Of a stretch of 14,188 bases of DNA, positions 1 to 7,134 are shown piece after piece. Positions within the stretch are counted from its first letter, which is position 1; each line of letters opens with the position of its first letter. A model generated the notes under the pieces. It made no database searches, had not been told where the DNA came from, and was given only the letters and a program-made list of their open reading frames with translations. The position numbers and the translations under genes were made by a program. This stretch comes from Candidatus Colimonas fimequi (GTDB taxonomy: Bacteria; Bacillota; Clostridia; Peptostreptococcales; Anaerovoracaceae), in assembly GCA_018065295.1 (NCBI GenBank), contig JAGHTQ010000099.1:1-14188 (forward strand), given 5' to 3'.

Positions 1-7
1 ATAATCT

Positions 8-35
8 ATGCGGGTGTGTTTGCGTTCACCCGCAT
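8..35 (+). terminator. Hairpin upstream of gap, probable terminator of an off-window gene
   Basis: A perfect 9-bp stem (atgcgggtg at 8-16, cacccgcat at 27-35) closes a 10-base loop. It is followed by an AT-rich, moderately T-rich stretch (36-80) but not by a clean run of T. It most likely ends transcription of a gene left of the window. If the gap promoter lies further left, it could instead be a leader hairpin for the glycolytic genes. I found no convincing -35/-10 pair between it and the gap start. Confidence 0.6.
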
Positions 36-102
36 TATTTGTATTATTTTATATTATTGCATTATTTTATTTTACTTGTTTTAGCAATGGAGGAAACTGA
101 AT

Positions 103-1122
103 ATGGGAATCAAGGTCGGAATTAGTGGATTCGGTCGTATTTCGCGTGTCTGCATTCGTGCAGCAATGGATATGCCGGAGATCGAGATTGCGGGAATTAA
201 CGTGCGCAATGCTGCCTTGGAGTATATGGCATATATGCTCAAGTATGACACAGTGTTTGGACGTTTCCCTCGTGAGGTTAAGACTTACGAAGAGGGCTTG
301 GTAATTGACGGTAGAAGAGTACCTGTTTACAGCGAATCGCTGGCAGCAAACATTCCTTGGAGTGAATGCGGAGCAGAGTACATCGTCGAAGGTACTGGTG
401 CGTATAACACCACTGAGAAGGCACAGGTTCACATTGATCAGGGTGCGAAGAAGGTAATCATCACAGCACCTGCTAAGGATAAGGGAACACCTACATTTGT
501 TATGGGTGTTAACCACAAGGAATACAAGAAGGAGATGAACATCGTTTCAAACGCTTCTTGTACAACAAACTGTCTGGCTCCACTTTGCAAGGTTATTGAA
601 GATAACTGGGGCATTGAACAGGGTCTCATGTCAACAATTCACGCAGCAACAGCTAAGCAGAAGGTAGTTGACGCAAGATCACTTAAGGACTGGAGAACAG
701 GCAGATCAGCATTCGGAAATATCATTCCATCAACAACAGGCGCTGCTAAGGCGGTAGGATTAGTAATCCCATCACTTAACGGCAAGATGACAGGAATTTC
801 ATATAGAGTTCCAACAAATGACGTTTCAGTAATTGACCTGAACGTTATGCTGAGAAAATCAGCTAGCTATGAGGAAATCTGCAGGAAGATCAAGCAGGCG
901 TCAGAATACGGCGACCTTGCTGGTGTAATCGAGTACGTAGATGACGAAGTCGTATCAAGTGACTTCATCGGAGATACTCACACATCAATTTTCGATGCTA
1001 GAGAAGGCATCCAGCTTAATGACAGATTCTTCAAGCTCATCGCATTCTACGACAACGAATATGGCTATTCACAGAAGGTACTGGAGCTGATTAAGCACAT
1101 GTACTCTGTGGACAATGCCTAG
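103..1122 (+). CDS. gap: Type I glyceraldehyde-3-phosphate dehydrogenase
   Basis: Cytoplasmic glycolytic enzyme that oxidises and phosphorylates glyceraldehyde 3-phosphate to 1,3-bisphosphoglycerate. Length 339 residues, normal for the family. The N-terminal Rossmann domain starts with GFGRISR (9-15). The catalytic loop NASCTTNC carries the nucleophile Cys153, and His180 lies in TIHAAT. The C-terminal YDNEYGYS (316-323) is typical. The start is supported by ggagga at 89-94, 8 bases before ATG. Odd points: the third glycine of GxGxxG is Ser14; the Asp that normally fixes NAD preference (Asp32 of the Bacillus enzyme) aligns with Val34; and the second cofactor-site segment reads Ala191-Arg192 where Leu-Pro or Gly-Pro is usual. 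NADP or dual use is therefore possible. Arginine codons switch from CGT/CGC (first 57 codons) to AGA/AGG (rest). Leads the pgk-tpiA-eno cluster. The family call is secure; the cofactor is not. Confidence 0.97.
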   Translation: MGIKVGISGFGRISRVCIRAAMDMPEIEIAGINVRNAALEYMAYMLKYDTVFGRFPREVKTYEEGLVIDGRRVPVYSESLAANIPWSECGAEYIVEGTGAYNTTEKAQVHIDQGAKKVIITAPAKDKGTPTFVMGVNHKEYKKEMNIVSNASCTTNCLAPLCKVIEDNWGIEQGLMSTIHAATAKQKVVDARSLKDWRTGRSAFGNIIPSTTGAAKAVGLVIPSLNGKMTGISYRVPTNDVSVIDLNVMLRKSASYEEICRKIKQASEYGDLAGVIEYVDDEVVSSDFIGDTHTSIFDAREGIQLNDRFFKLIAFYDNEYGYSQKVLELIKHMYSVDNA

Positions 1123-1173
1123 TTGAGGTATAAAAATGATGTGCGCGTAGCATTATTTGGAAGTTAATGCTGC
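1123..1173 (+). promoter_or_regulatory. gap-pgk intergenic element: 4-codon ORF plus hairpin
   Basis: Just after the gap stop lies gagg (1125-1128) and, 7 bases later, a tiny ORF, ATG ATG TGC GCG TAG (1136-1150, MMCA). Its stop falls in the left arm of a hairpin. The arms are 1147-1155 and 1165-1173, 9 bp including one G-T pair, with a 9-base loop. No T-run follows, so it is not an intrinsic terminator. It could be an mRNA processing or stabilising structure between gap and pgk. The structure is visible in the sequence; any function is inference, and the mini-ORF may be chance. Confidence 0.4.
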
Positions 1174-1194
1174 CGCAGAAGAAAGGAGATTCAG

Positions 1195-2379
1195 ATGAAA
1201 AAAACTATTAAAGACGTAAACGTCTCAGGAAAGAAAGTCCTGGTTAGATGCGACTTCAACGTTCCAATGCAGAACGGCGAAATCACTGACGATATCAGAA
1301 TCACTTCAGCACTTCCTACAATTAAGTACTTAGTAGAAAATAACGCTGCTGTAATCCTGATGTCACACATGGGAAGACCTAAGGGCGAACCTAAGCCAGA
1401 ATTCACACTTAAGCCAGTAGCAGACAGACTGTCACAGTATCTTGAGCAGGAGGTAATCTTCGCTCAGTCAGATGTTGTTGTTGACGAGTCAGTAGAAGCT
1501 GCAGCAGCAGCTCTTCAGCCTGGTCAGGTGATGCTTCTGGAGAACGTAAGATACAGAGCAGAAGAAACTAAGAACGCAGAGCCATTCACAGGTCAGCTTG
1601 CTAAGCTTGGTGAACTGTTTGTAAACGATGCATTCGGTACAGCTCACAGAGCACACTGCACAACTGCAGGTCTTGCAGCTTACATGCCAGCAGTATCAGG
1701 TTTCCTTATTGAGAAGGAAGTTAAGTTCCTGGGCGATGCAGTAGCAAATCCTGAGAGACCTTTTGTTGCTATCATGGGCGGCGCTAAGGTTGGCGATAAG
1801 ATTCCTGTAATCGAGAATCTGATTAAGAAGGTTGACACACTGATCATAGGCGGTGGTATGTCATACACATTCTTCAAGGCTATGGGTTATGAAATCGGCA
1901 AGTCAATTCTTGACGAAGACAGCATTGAACTGAGCAAGACACTTATGGCTAAGGCTGAGGAAGCAGGCGTTAAGATGCTCCTTCCAGTTGACGTTGTATG
2001 TGCTTCAGAATTCAGCAACGATGCAGAAACACTTGTATGTGATGCTGACAAGATGCCAGCAGACATGGAAGGTTTAGATATCGGTCCTAAGACAGTTGAA
2101 CTTTATGCTAATGCAGTTAAGGAAGCTAAGACTGTTGTATGGAACGGTCCATGTGGCGTATTTGAACTGCCTACTTTCGCAGAAGGTACTAAGGGCGTGG
2201 CTGCAGCACTGGCTGACAGCGATGCTGTTACTATCATCGGCGGCGGCGACTCAGCTGCAGCTGTTGAACAGTTCGGATACGCAGACAAAATGACACATAT
2301 TTCAACTGGCGGCGGCGCTTCACTCGAATTCCTCGAGGGTAAGGTACTGCCAGGAATCGCATGCTTGGAGGAAAAATAA
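1195..2379 (+). CDS. pgk: Phosphoglycerate kinase
   Basis: Transfers the acyl phosphate of 1,3-bisphosphoglycerate to ADP, giving 3-phosphoglycerate and ATP. Cytoplasmic monomer of two Rossmann-like domains, here full length at 394 residues. The signature VLVRCDFNVP (15-24) is followed by Arg35, SHMGRPKGE (57-65) and the basic-patch segment around His151-Arg152 in the N-terminal substrate domain. The C-terminal nucleotide domain shows GGAKVGDK (195-202, Lys198), WNGPCGVFE (316-324) and GGGDSA (349-354). Cys320 replaces the usual Met of WNGPMG. The start is fixed by aaggag at 1183-1188, 6 bases upstream. The stop is one base from the tpiA start, so the two are probably translated together. Codon use is strongly biased (AGA, TCA), as expected for a highly expressed gene. 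Confidence 0.98.
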   Translation: MKKTIKDVNVSGKKVLVRCDFNVPMQNGEITDDIRITSALPTIKYLVENNAAVILMSHMGRPKGEPKPEFTLKPVADRLSQYLEQEVIFAQSDVVVDESVEAAAAALQPGQVMLLENVRYRAEETKNAEPFTGQLAKLGELFVNDAFGTAHRAHCTTAGLAAYMPAVSGFLIEKEVKFLGDAVANPERPFVAIMGGAKVGDKIPVIENLIKKVDTLIIGGGMSYTFFKAMGYEIGKSILDEDSIELSKTLMAKAEEAGVKMLLPVDVVCASEFSNDAETLVCDADKMPADMEGLDIGPKTVELYANAVKEAKTVVWNGPCGVFELPTFAEGTKGVAAALADSDAVTIIGGGDSAAAVEQFGYADKMTHISTGGGASLEFLEGKVLPGIACLEEK

Positions 2380-2380
2380 A

Positions 2381-3127
2381 ATGAGAACACCACTTATCGC
2401 AGGAAACTGGAAGATGTTTAAGACTAAGGCAGAAGCTAAGGCTTTCGCTGAAGAATTTAAGGCACTGTACAAGGATACTGACGTACAGGCTGCAATCTGT
2501 GCTCCTTTCACTAACCTTGATCTGCTTGTAGAAGCATTCGCAGGCACTGGTATCATGGTTGGCGCTCAGAACTGCCACTTCGCTGAAGAAGGCGCATACA
2601 CTGGCGAAGTTTCAGTAGCAATGCTGGAAGAAGTTGGCGTAGACCTTTGCATCATCGGTCACTCAGAAAGAAGACAGTACTTCGGAGAAACTGATGAAAC
2701 TTGTAACCTTAAGCTGAAGAAGCTCTTCGAAGGTTCAATCAGACCTATCCTTTGCGTAGGTGAGAGCCTTGAAGAAAGAGACGCTGATAAGGCAATCGAC
2801 GTTGTTAAGGGTCAGATCGAAGCAGACCTGGCAGACATCACTGCAGAAGACGTTAAGAAGCTGATCATCGCATACGAACCAATCTGGGCAATCGGAACTG
2901 GCAGAACTGCTACGCCTGAACAGGCTGAAGAAATGTGCGCAGTAATCAGAAACACAGTTATCGATCTGTATGACGAAGAAGTTGCTGATGAAGTTATCAT
3001 TCAGTACGGCGGAAGCGTTAAGCCTGCTAATGCAACAGAAATCATGAACCAGGATGAAATCGACGGCGCACTGGTTGGTGGCGCTAGCCTTAAGGCTAAT
3101 GATTTCATGGGAATCATTAATTTCTAA
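2381..3127 (+). CDS. tpiA: Triosephosphate isomerase
   Basis: Interconverts dihydroxyacetone phosphate and glyceraldehyde 3-phosphate, feeding both trioses into gap. A full-length (248 residues) TIM barrel. Active-site residues are visible: Asn9 and Lys11 in GNWKM, the electrophile His94 in IGHSERRQYFGE, and the catalytic base Glu166 in AYEPIWAIGTG. The mobile phosphate-gripping loop follows (about 167-177), then QYGGSVKP and GALVGGASL near the C-terminus. Its ribosome binding site ggagg (2367-2371) lies inside the last codons of pgk, and only one base separates the pgk stop from this ATG, so coupling is likely. It is followed by 58 non-coding bases before eno. No gpm gene intervenes. Confidence 0.98.
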   Translation: MRTPLIAGNWKMFKTKAEAKAFAEEFKALYKDTDVQAAICAPFTNLDLLVEAFAGTGIMVGAQNCHFAEEGAYTGEVSVAMLEEVGVDLCIIGHSERRQYFGETDETCNLKLKKLFEGSIRPILCVGESLEERDADKAIDVVKGQIEADLADITAEDVKKLIIAYEPIWAIGTGRTATPEQAEEMCAVIRNTVIDLYDEEVADEVIIQYGGSVKPANATEIMNQDEIDGALVGGASLKANDFMGIINF

Positions 3128-3185
3128 TTAGCATAATATATAAGTATAAAAACGATTTTATAGGTATTAAATAGGAGGAAATAAC

Positions 3186-4481
3186 ATGGCATTTATCGAA
3201 GATGTAATCGCAAGAGAAGTCCTTGACTCAAGAGGTAATCCTACAGTAGAAGTTGAAGTACTTCTGGATGACGGCGCACTTGGCAGAGCAATCGTTCCAT
3301 CAGGCGCATCAACAGGCGTACACGAAGCAGTTGAACTTAGAGACGGCGACAAGGCTAGATACCTTGGTAAGGGTACTCTTAAGGCTGTAGATAACGTAAA
3401 TAACATTATCGCTGACGAAATTATCGGTTGGGAAGCATTCGACCAGGTTGGTCTTGACAAGTTCCTCATCGAACTGGACGGCACACCAAACAAGGGTAAG
3501 CTTGGTGCTAACGCTATCCTGGGCGTATCAATGGCAGTAGCTAACGCAGCAGCTGATTCAGTTGGTCTTCCACTGTTCCAGTATCTCGGCGGCGTTAACG
3601 GTAAGGTTCTCCCAACTCCAATGATGAACATCCTCAACGGTGGTTCACACGCTGACAACACTGTTGACATTCAGGAATTCATGATCATGCCAGTTGGCGC
3701 AGAAACATTCAGAGAAGCTCTGAGAATGGGCGCTGAAGTATTCCACAACCTGAAGAGCGTTCTGAAGGCTAAGGGAATGAACACAGCAGTTGGTGATGAA
3801 GGTGGTTTCGCACCTAACCTTTCAACTAACGAAGAAGCTATCCAGGTTATCATCGAAGCTATCGAGAAGGCTGGATACAAGCCTGGCGACGATGTAAGAA
3901 TCGCTATGGACGTTGCATCAAGTGAATTCTATGATGCAGAAACTAAGATGTACAATCTGACTGGTGAAGGCGTAAGCAGAACAGCAGCAGAAATGGTAGC
4001 TTACCTGAAGGATCTGTGCGACAGATATCCAATCGTATCAATCGAAGACGGTCTTGCAGAAGACGACTGGGAAGGTTGGAAGCTGCTCACAGAAGAACTG
4101 GGCGACAGAGTACAGCTGGTAGGCGACGACCTGTTCGTAACTAACACTGCTAGACTTTCAGAAGGTATCGCTAAGGGCATTGGTAACTCAATCCTGATCA
4201 AGGTTAACCAGATTGGTACACTGACAGAAACTTTCGACGCTATCGAAATGGCTAAGAAGGCTGGCTACACTGCAGTAGTATCACACAGAAGTGGTGAAAC
4301 TGAAGATACAACAATCGCTGATATCGTTGTTGGTCTTAATGCTGGACAGATCAAGACTGGTTCACTGTCAAGAACAGACAGAATCGCTAAGTACAACCAG
4401 CTTCTGAGAATTGAAGAAATGCTCGACACAGCAGCTGAATATGCTGGTAAGAATGCATTCTACAACATTAAGAATAAGTAA
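3186..4481 (+). CDS. eno: Enolase (phosphopyruvate hydratase)
   Basis: Dehydrates 2-phosphoglycerate to phosphoenolpyruvate; Mg2+-dependent and cytoplasmic. Length 431 residues, standard for bacteria. The N-terminal domain carries SGASTGVHEAVELRDGD (39-55) with the flexible loops, and His155 in GGSHADN. The barrel domain has the catalytic acid Glu205 (GDEGGFAPN), metal ligands Asp242, Glu287 and Asp314, and the base Lys339 within the signature ILIKVNQIGTLTET (336-349). SHRSGETEDTTIAD (366-379) completes the site. A strong aggagg (3173-3178) lies 7 bases before ATG. It is last in the glycolytic group; 2-phosphoglycerate must come from a mutase encoded elsewhere. Only a weak AT-rich stem-loop follows before the secG promoter, so some read-through is possible. 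Confidence 0.98.
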   Translation: MAFIEDVIAREVLDSRGNPTVEVEVLLDDGALGRAIVPSGASTGVHEAVELRDGDKARYLGKGTLKAVDNVNNIIADEIIGWEAFDQVGLDKFLIELDGTPNKGKLGANAILGVSMAVANAAADSVGLPLFQYLGGVNGKVLPTPMMNILNGGSHADNTVDIQEFMIMPVGAETFREALRMGAEVFHNLKSVLKAKGMNTAVGDEGGFAPNLSTNEEAIQVIIEAIEKAGYKPGDDVRIAMDVASSEFYDAETKMYNLTGEGVSRTAAEMVAYLKDLCDRYPIVSIEDGLAEDDWEGWKLLTEELGDRVQLVGDDLFVTNTARLSEGIAKGIGNSILIKVNQIGTLTETFDAIEMAKKAGYTAVVSHRSGETEDTTIADIVVGLNAGQIKTGSLSRTDRIAKYNQLLRIEEMLDTAAEYAGKNAFYNIKNK

Positions 4482-4541
4482 GAAATCTGATAAATATATA
4501 TGAATATTGATAAAAATGTTAATCATTTGTCATTTTTTTCA

Positions 4542-4570
4542 TTGATTTCGATTATGCATTATGGTAAACT
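4542..4570 (+). promoter_or_regulatory. Probable housekeeping promoter for secG
   Basis: TTGATT (4542-4547) and TAAACT (4565-4570) are separated by exactly 17 bases, each matching four of six consensus positions. The site lies 34 bases before the secG ATG in the 123-base gap after eno, which otherwise holds only an AT-rich stem-loop (about 4513-4538). It suggests secG has its own vegetative-sigma transcription in addition to any read-through from eno. Confidence 0.5.
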
Positions 4571-4604
4571 TATGCAGTTAGTATAAGAGGAGGACTTATT
4601 AGTA

Positions 4605-4835
4605 ATGAGTTTAGTTTTAAAAATCGTGCTTGCACTTGCAAGTGTAATACTGATTATAAGTATCCTGCTTCAGTCAAGTAACAGTGCTGGACTTTCAGGT
4701 TCTATCGGTGGCGGCGCTGAGCAGCTGTTCGGTAAGAAGAAGAGTCAGGGATATGAGGGAATTTTGAATAAGATTTCAACTGTTACAGCAGTAATATTTA
4801 TTGTAGTGTCACTGGTTCTGGTGGCATTAGAGTAA
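4605..4835 (+). CDS. secG: Preprotein translocase subunit SecG
   Basis: Small membrane subunit of the SecYEG channel, which assists SecA-driven protein export. The 76 residues form two hydrophobic helices (about 3-22 and 57-75). Between them is the conserved family loop with LLQSSNSAGLSGSIGGG, then LFGKKKSQGYEGILNK. Length and topology are typical of Firmicute SecG. Ribosome binding site aggagg at 4588-4593, 11 bases before ATG, slightly long. Placement straight after eno is a common Firmicute arrangement, where secG is usually followed by rnr and smpB; here hppA comes next instead. Confidence 0.95.
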   Translation: MSLVLKIVLALASVILIISILLQSSNSAGLSGSIGGGAEQLFGKKKSQGYEGILNKISTVTAVIFIVVSLVLVALE

Positions 4836-4911
4836 TCGTACTGCAGACGGCTACATAAGTTAATTTATTTTATTTTATTATTTATTGATTTTCGTATTTT
4901 AATGTTTATTT

Positions 4912-4938
4912 GAGAGGCGTCTATTATTGACGCCTCTT
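4912..4938 (+). terminator. Strong hairpin between secG and hppA (terminator or attenuator)
   Basis: A 10-bp stem (gagaggcgtc at 4912-4921, gacgcctctt at 4929-4938, one G-T pair) closes a 7-base loop, tattatt. The trailing T-run is short and overlaps the stem end, so termination may be partial. The preceding stretch (4861-4911) is very AT-rich. I could not find a good promoter between the hairpin and hppA, so the hairpin may attenuate read-through from secG or shape the hppA leader. Confidence 0.5.
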
Positions 4939-4973
4939 TAAAGCATAAGATACGAGAGGGAGGTAACTTAACA

Positions 4974-6992
4974 ATGAATACTTTAGCAATCGTTGCAGTT
5001 GTAGCTGCAATTATTGGCCTGGCAGTTGCTGTAGCACTTGCTTCATGGATCAGCAAGGCTCCAGTTGGAACTGACAGAATGAAGGAAATTTCAGGCTTCA
5101 TTGCAGAAGGTGCTATGGCATTCCTCAAGAGAGAATACAAGATTATGGTTATCGTAATCGTTGTACTGGCTCTGCTCATCGGAATCGCTATCAGCCCAGT
5201 AACAGCAGTTCTGTATGTATGCGGTGCTCTGTTATCAGTACTTGCAGGTTTCTTCGGTATGAAGGTTGCAACACTTGGTAACGTAAGAACAGCTAACGCA
5301 GCTATGGAATCAGGCATGAACAAGGCTCTTAAGGTAGCGTTCAGATCAGGCGCTGTTATGGGTCTTGCAGTATCAGGTCTCGGCCTGTTTGGTCTTGGCG
5401 TAATCATTTGCGTTCTTGATCTTGGAACAGTAACTCAGTGCGTAACAGGCTTCGGTCTTGGCGCATCATCAATGGCTCTCTTCGGAAGAGTAGGCGGCGG
5501 TATCTACACTAAGGCAGCAGACGTTGGCGCTGACCTGGTAGGAAAGGTAGAAGCTGGTATCCCAGAAGATGACCCTAGAAATCCTGCAGTAATCGCTGAC
5601 AACGTAGGCGACAACGTAGGTGACGTAGCTGGTATGGGTTCAGACTTATTTGAATCATATGTTGGCTCAATCATTTCAGCAGTAACACTGGCTGCAGTAG
5701 CAGCAGTAAACTCAGGTGGTGCATTCAGTGAAGCAACAGCTGCACTGTTCCCACTCGTACTTGCAGCTATCGGTATCATTGCATCAGTAATCGGTATCAT
5801 GATGGTTAGAGGTAAGGACGGTGGCAACCCTGCTAACGCTCTTAACGCAGGTACATACATTGCAAGTGCAATCGTAATCATTGCAACAATTATTCTCAGT
5901 AAGACAATGCTGGGCAGCTTCAACTACGCAGTAGCAATCATCGCTGGTCTGGTAGTTGGTACAGCTATCGGTAAGATCACTGAAATCTACACTTCAGGTG
6001 ACTACTCATCAGTTAAGAAGATCGCAGAACAGTCACAGACTGGTTCAGCAACAACAATCATCAGCGGTATGGGCGTTGGTATGATGTCAACAGTATTCCC
6101 TATCCTTTGCATCTGCGTAGCTATCATCCTGGCTTACGTAACAGCTGGTCTTTATGGTATCGCTCTTGCAGCAGTAGGTATGCTTTCAACAACTGGTATG
6201 ACTGTAGCAGTTGATGCTTATGGTCCTGTATCAGATAACGCTGGTGGTATCGCTGAGATGTCAGAACTTCCAGAAAACGTTAGAGAAATCACTGACAAGC
6301 TGGATGCAGTTGGTAACACAACAGCAGCTATCGGTAAGGGTTTCGCTATCGGTTCAGCTGCACTGACAGCACTGGCTCTGTTCGCATCATTCGCAACAGT
6401 AACTGGAATCGAATCAATCAGCTTACTTAACCCAATGGTAATCGTAGGTCTGTTCGTAGGCGCTATGCTGCCATTCATGTTCTCAGCTCTTACAATGAAC
6501 TCAGTAGGTAGAGCTGCTAACCAGATGATCGAAGAAGTTAGAAGACAGTTCAGAGAAGACAAGGGTATCCTTGCTGGTACATCAAAGCCTGACTATGCAC
6601 ACTGCGTTGACATTTCAACACAGGCTGCACTGAAGGAAATGGTAGTTCCTGGTCTCATGGCTGTAATCGCTCCACTGCTCATCGGTATCCTTCTTGGTGT
6701 TGAAGCTCTCGGCGGAATGCTGGCAGGCGCACTGGCTGCAGGTGTTCTCCTTGCTATCATGATGGCTAACGCTGGTGGCGCATGGGATAACGCTAAGAAG
6801 TACGTTGAAGAAGGACACTTCGGTGGTAAGGGTTCAGATACTCATAAGGCAACAGTTGTTGGCGATACAGTAGGTGACCCATTCAAGGATACATCAGGTC
6901 CATCAATCAACATCCTGATCAAGCTGATGACTATCGTTTCAGTAGTATTTGCTCCATTATTCGTAGCAATCGGCGGACTGATCACATTCTAA
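4974..6992 (+). CDS. hppA: Membrane-bound ion-translocating pyrophosphatase, predicted K+-dependent, Na+-pump type
   Basis: Integral membrane enzyme that hydrolyses cytoplasmic PPi and uses the energy to pump Na+ and/or H+ outward. Length 672 residues with many hydrophobic helices, typical of the family. Substrate and metal motifs are all present: GGGIYTKAADVGADLVGKVE (174-193), the DDPRNPAVIADNVGDNVGD stretch (199-217), and the C-terminal GGAWDNAKKYVEEG (601-614) and GDTVGDPFKDTSGPS (630-644). Ala451 and Gly454 in GNTTAAIGKG match the K+-dependent class; K+-independent enzymes have Lys and Thr there. Glu227 in DLFESYVGS matches the Na+-pumping type rather than the shifted Glu of plant-type H+ pumps. 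Subclass rests on these few residues and dual Na+/H+ pumping is not excluded. Ribosome binding site gggagg (4958-4963), 10 bases before ATG. Ends in its own terminator. An alternative name for the gene is hppa/vpp. Confidence 0.96.
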   Translation: MNTLAIVAVVAAIIGLAVAVALASWISKAPVGTDRMKEISGFIAEGAMAFLKREYKIMVIVIVVLALLIGIAISPVTAVLYVCGALLSVLAGFFGMKVATLGNVRTANAAMESGMNKALKVAFRSGAVMGLAVSGLGLFGLGVIICVLDLGTVTQCVTGFGLGASSMALFGRVGGGIYTKAADVGADLVGKVEAGIPEDDPRNPAVIADNVGDNVGDVAGMGSDLFESYVGSIISAVTLAAVAAVNSGGAFSEATAALFPLVLAAIGIIASVIGIMMVRGKDGGNPANALNAGTYIASAIVIIATIILSKTMLGSFNYAVAIIAGLVVGTAIGKITEIYTSGDYSSVKKIAEQSQTGSATTIISGMGVGMMSTVFPILCICVAIILAYVTAGLYGIALAAVGMLSTTGMTVAVDAYGPVSDNAGGIAEMSELPENVREITDKLDAVGNTTAAIGKGFAIGSAALTALALFASFATVTGIESISLLNPMVIVGLFVGAMLPFMFSALTMNSVGRAANQMIEEVRRQFREDKGILAGTSKPDYAHCVDISTQAALKEMVVPGLMAVIAPLLIGILLGVEALGGMLAGALAAGVLLAIMMANAGGAWDNAKKYVEEGHFGGKGSDTHKATVVGDTVGDPFKDTSGPSINILIKLMTIVSVVFAPLFVAIGGLITF

Positions 6993-7014
6993 TTTGAGAA
7001 TTAACAATGATATT

Positions 7015-7048
7015 AACCCGGTGGCATTTGCTGCCGGGTTTATTTTTG
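7015..7048 (+). terminator. Intrinsic terminator after hppA
   Basis: An 11-bp stem (7015-7025 with 7030-7040, two G-T pairs, core aacccgg/ccgggtt) closes a 4-base loop, ATTT. It is followed directly by tatttttg. It lies 22 bases past the hppA stop and is well formed, so hppA transcription very probably ends here and rnr needs its own start or read-through. Confidence 0.88.
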
Positions 7049-7057
7049 ATTTGCGTG

Positions 7058-7079
7058 TGCCAGTCATTTATGTCTGGCA
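7058..7079 (+). promoter_or_regulatory. Leader hairpin upstream of rnr
   Basis: After the hppA terminator, tgccag (7058-7063) pairs with ctggca (7074-7079). The stem continues past one T-T mismatch to a 4-base loop, giving about 9 bp. An outer pairing of gcgtgt (7053-7058) with the region at 7099-7105 (one bulged C) would compete with or enclose it. No T-run follows. I saw no clear promoter in 7049-7112. Its role, if any, in rnr expression is unknown. Confidence 0.35.
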
Positions 7080-7112
7080 TCGCTCCGATTCAGGTCTGAC
7101 ACCGCACAAATT

Positions 7113-7134
7113 TTGAGGTATATTTGAGGTATAT
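7113..7134 (+). repeat. Tandem duplicated ribosome binding site before rnr
   Basis: The 11-base unit ttgaggtatat occurs twice head to tail (7113-7123 and 7124-7134), ending exactly at the rnr ATG. Each copy holds a gagg Shine-Dalgarno core. The nearer one (7126-7129) sits 5 bases from ATG and the farther 16 bases, so only the nearer is well placed. The duplication is directly visible. Confidence 0.85.

Noticed and set aside
3167..3670. 167-residue open frame antisense to eno
   Set aside because: Low-complexity Ser/Pro/Ala-rich shadow of enolase with no supporting context; the same applies to the antisense frames over gap, hppA and rnr.
4513..4538. AT-rich stem-loop followed by Ts after eno
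   Set aside because: The stem is almost all A-T (aaaaatg/catttttt), so too weak to call as a terminator.
4861..4911. Run of tattttatt-like repeats before hppA
   Set aside because: Simple AT-rich sequence without a regular unit; not a CRISPR or an iteron array.
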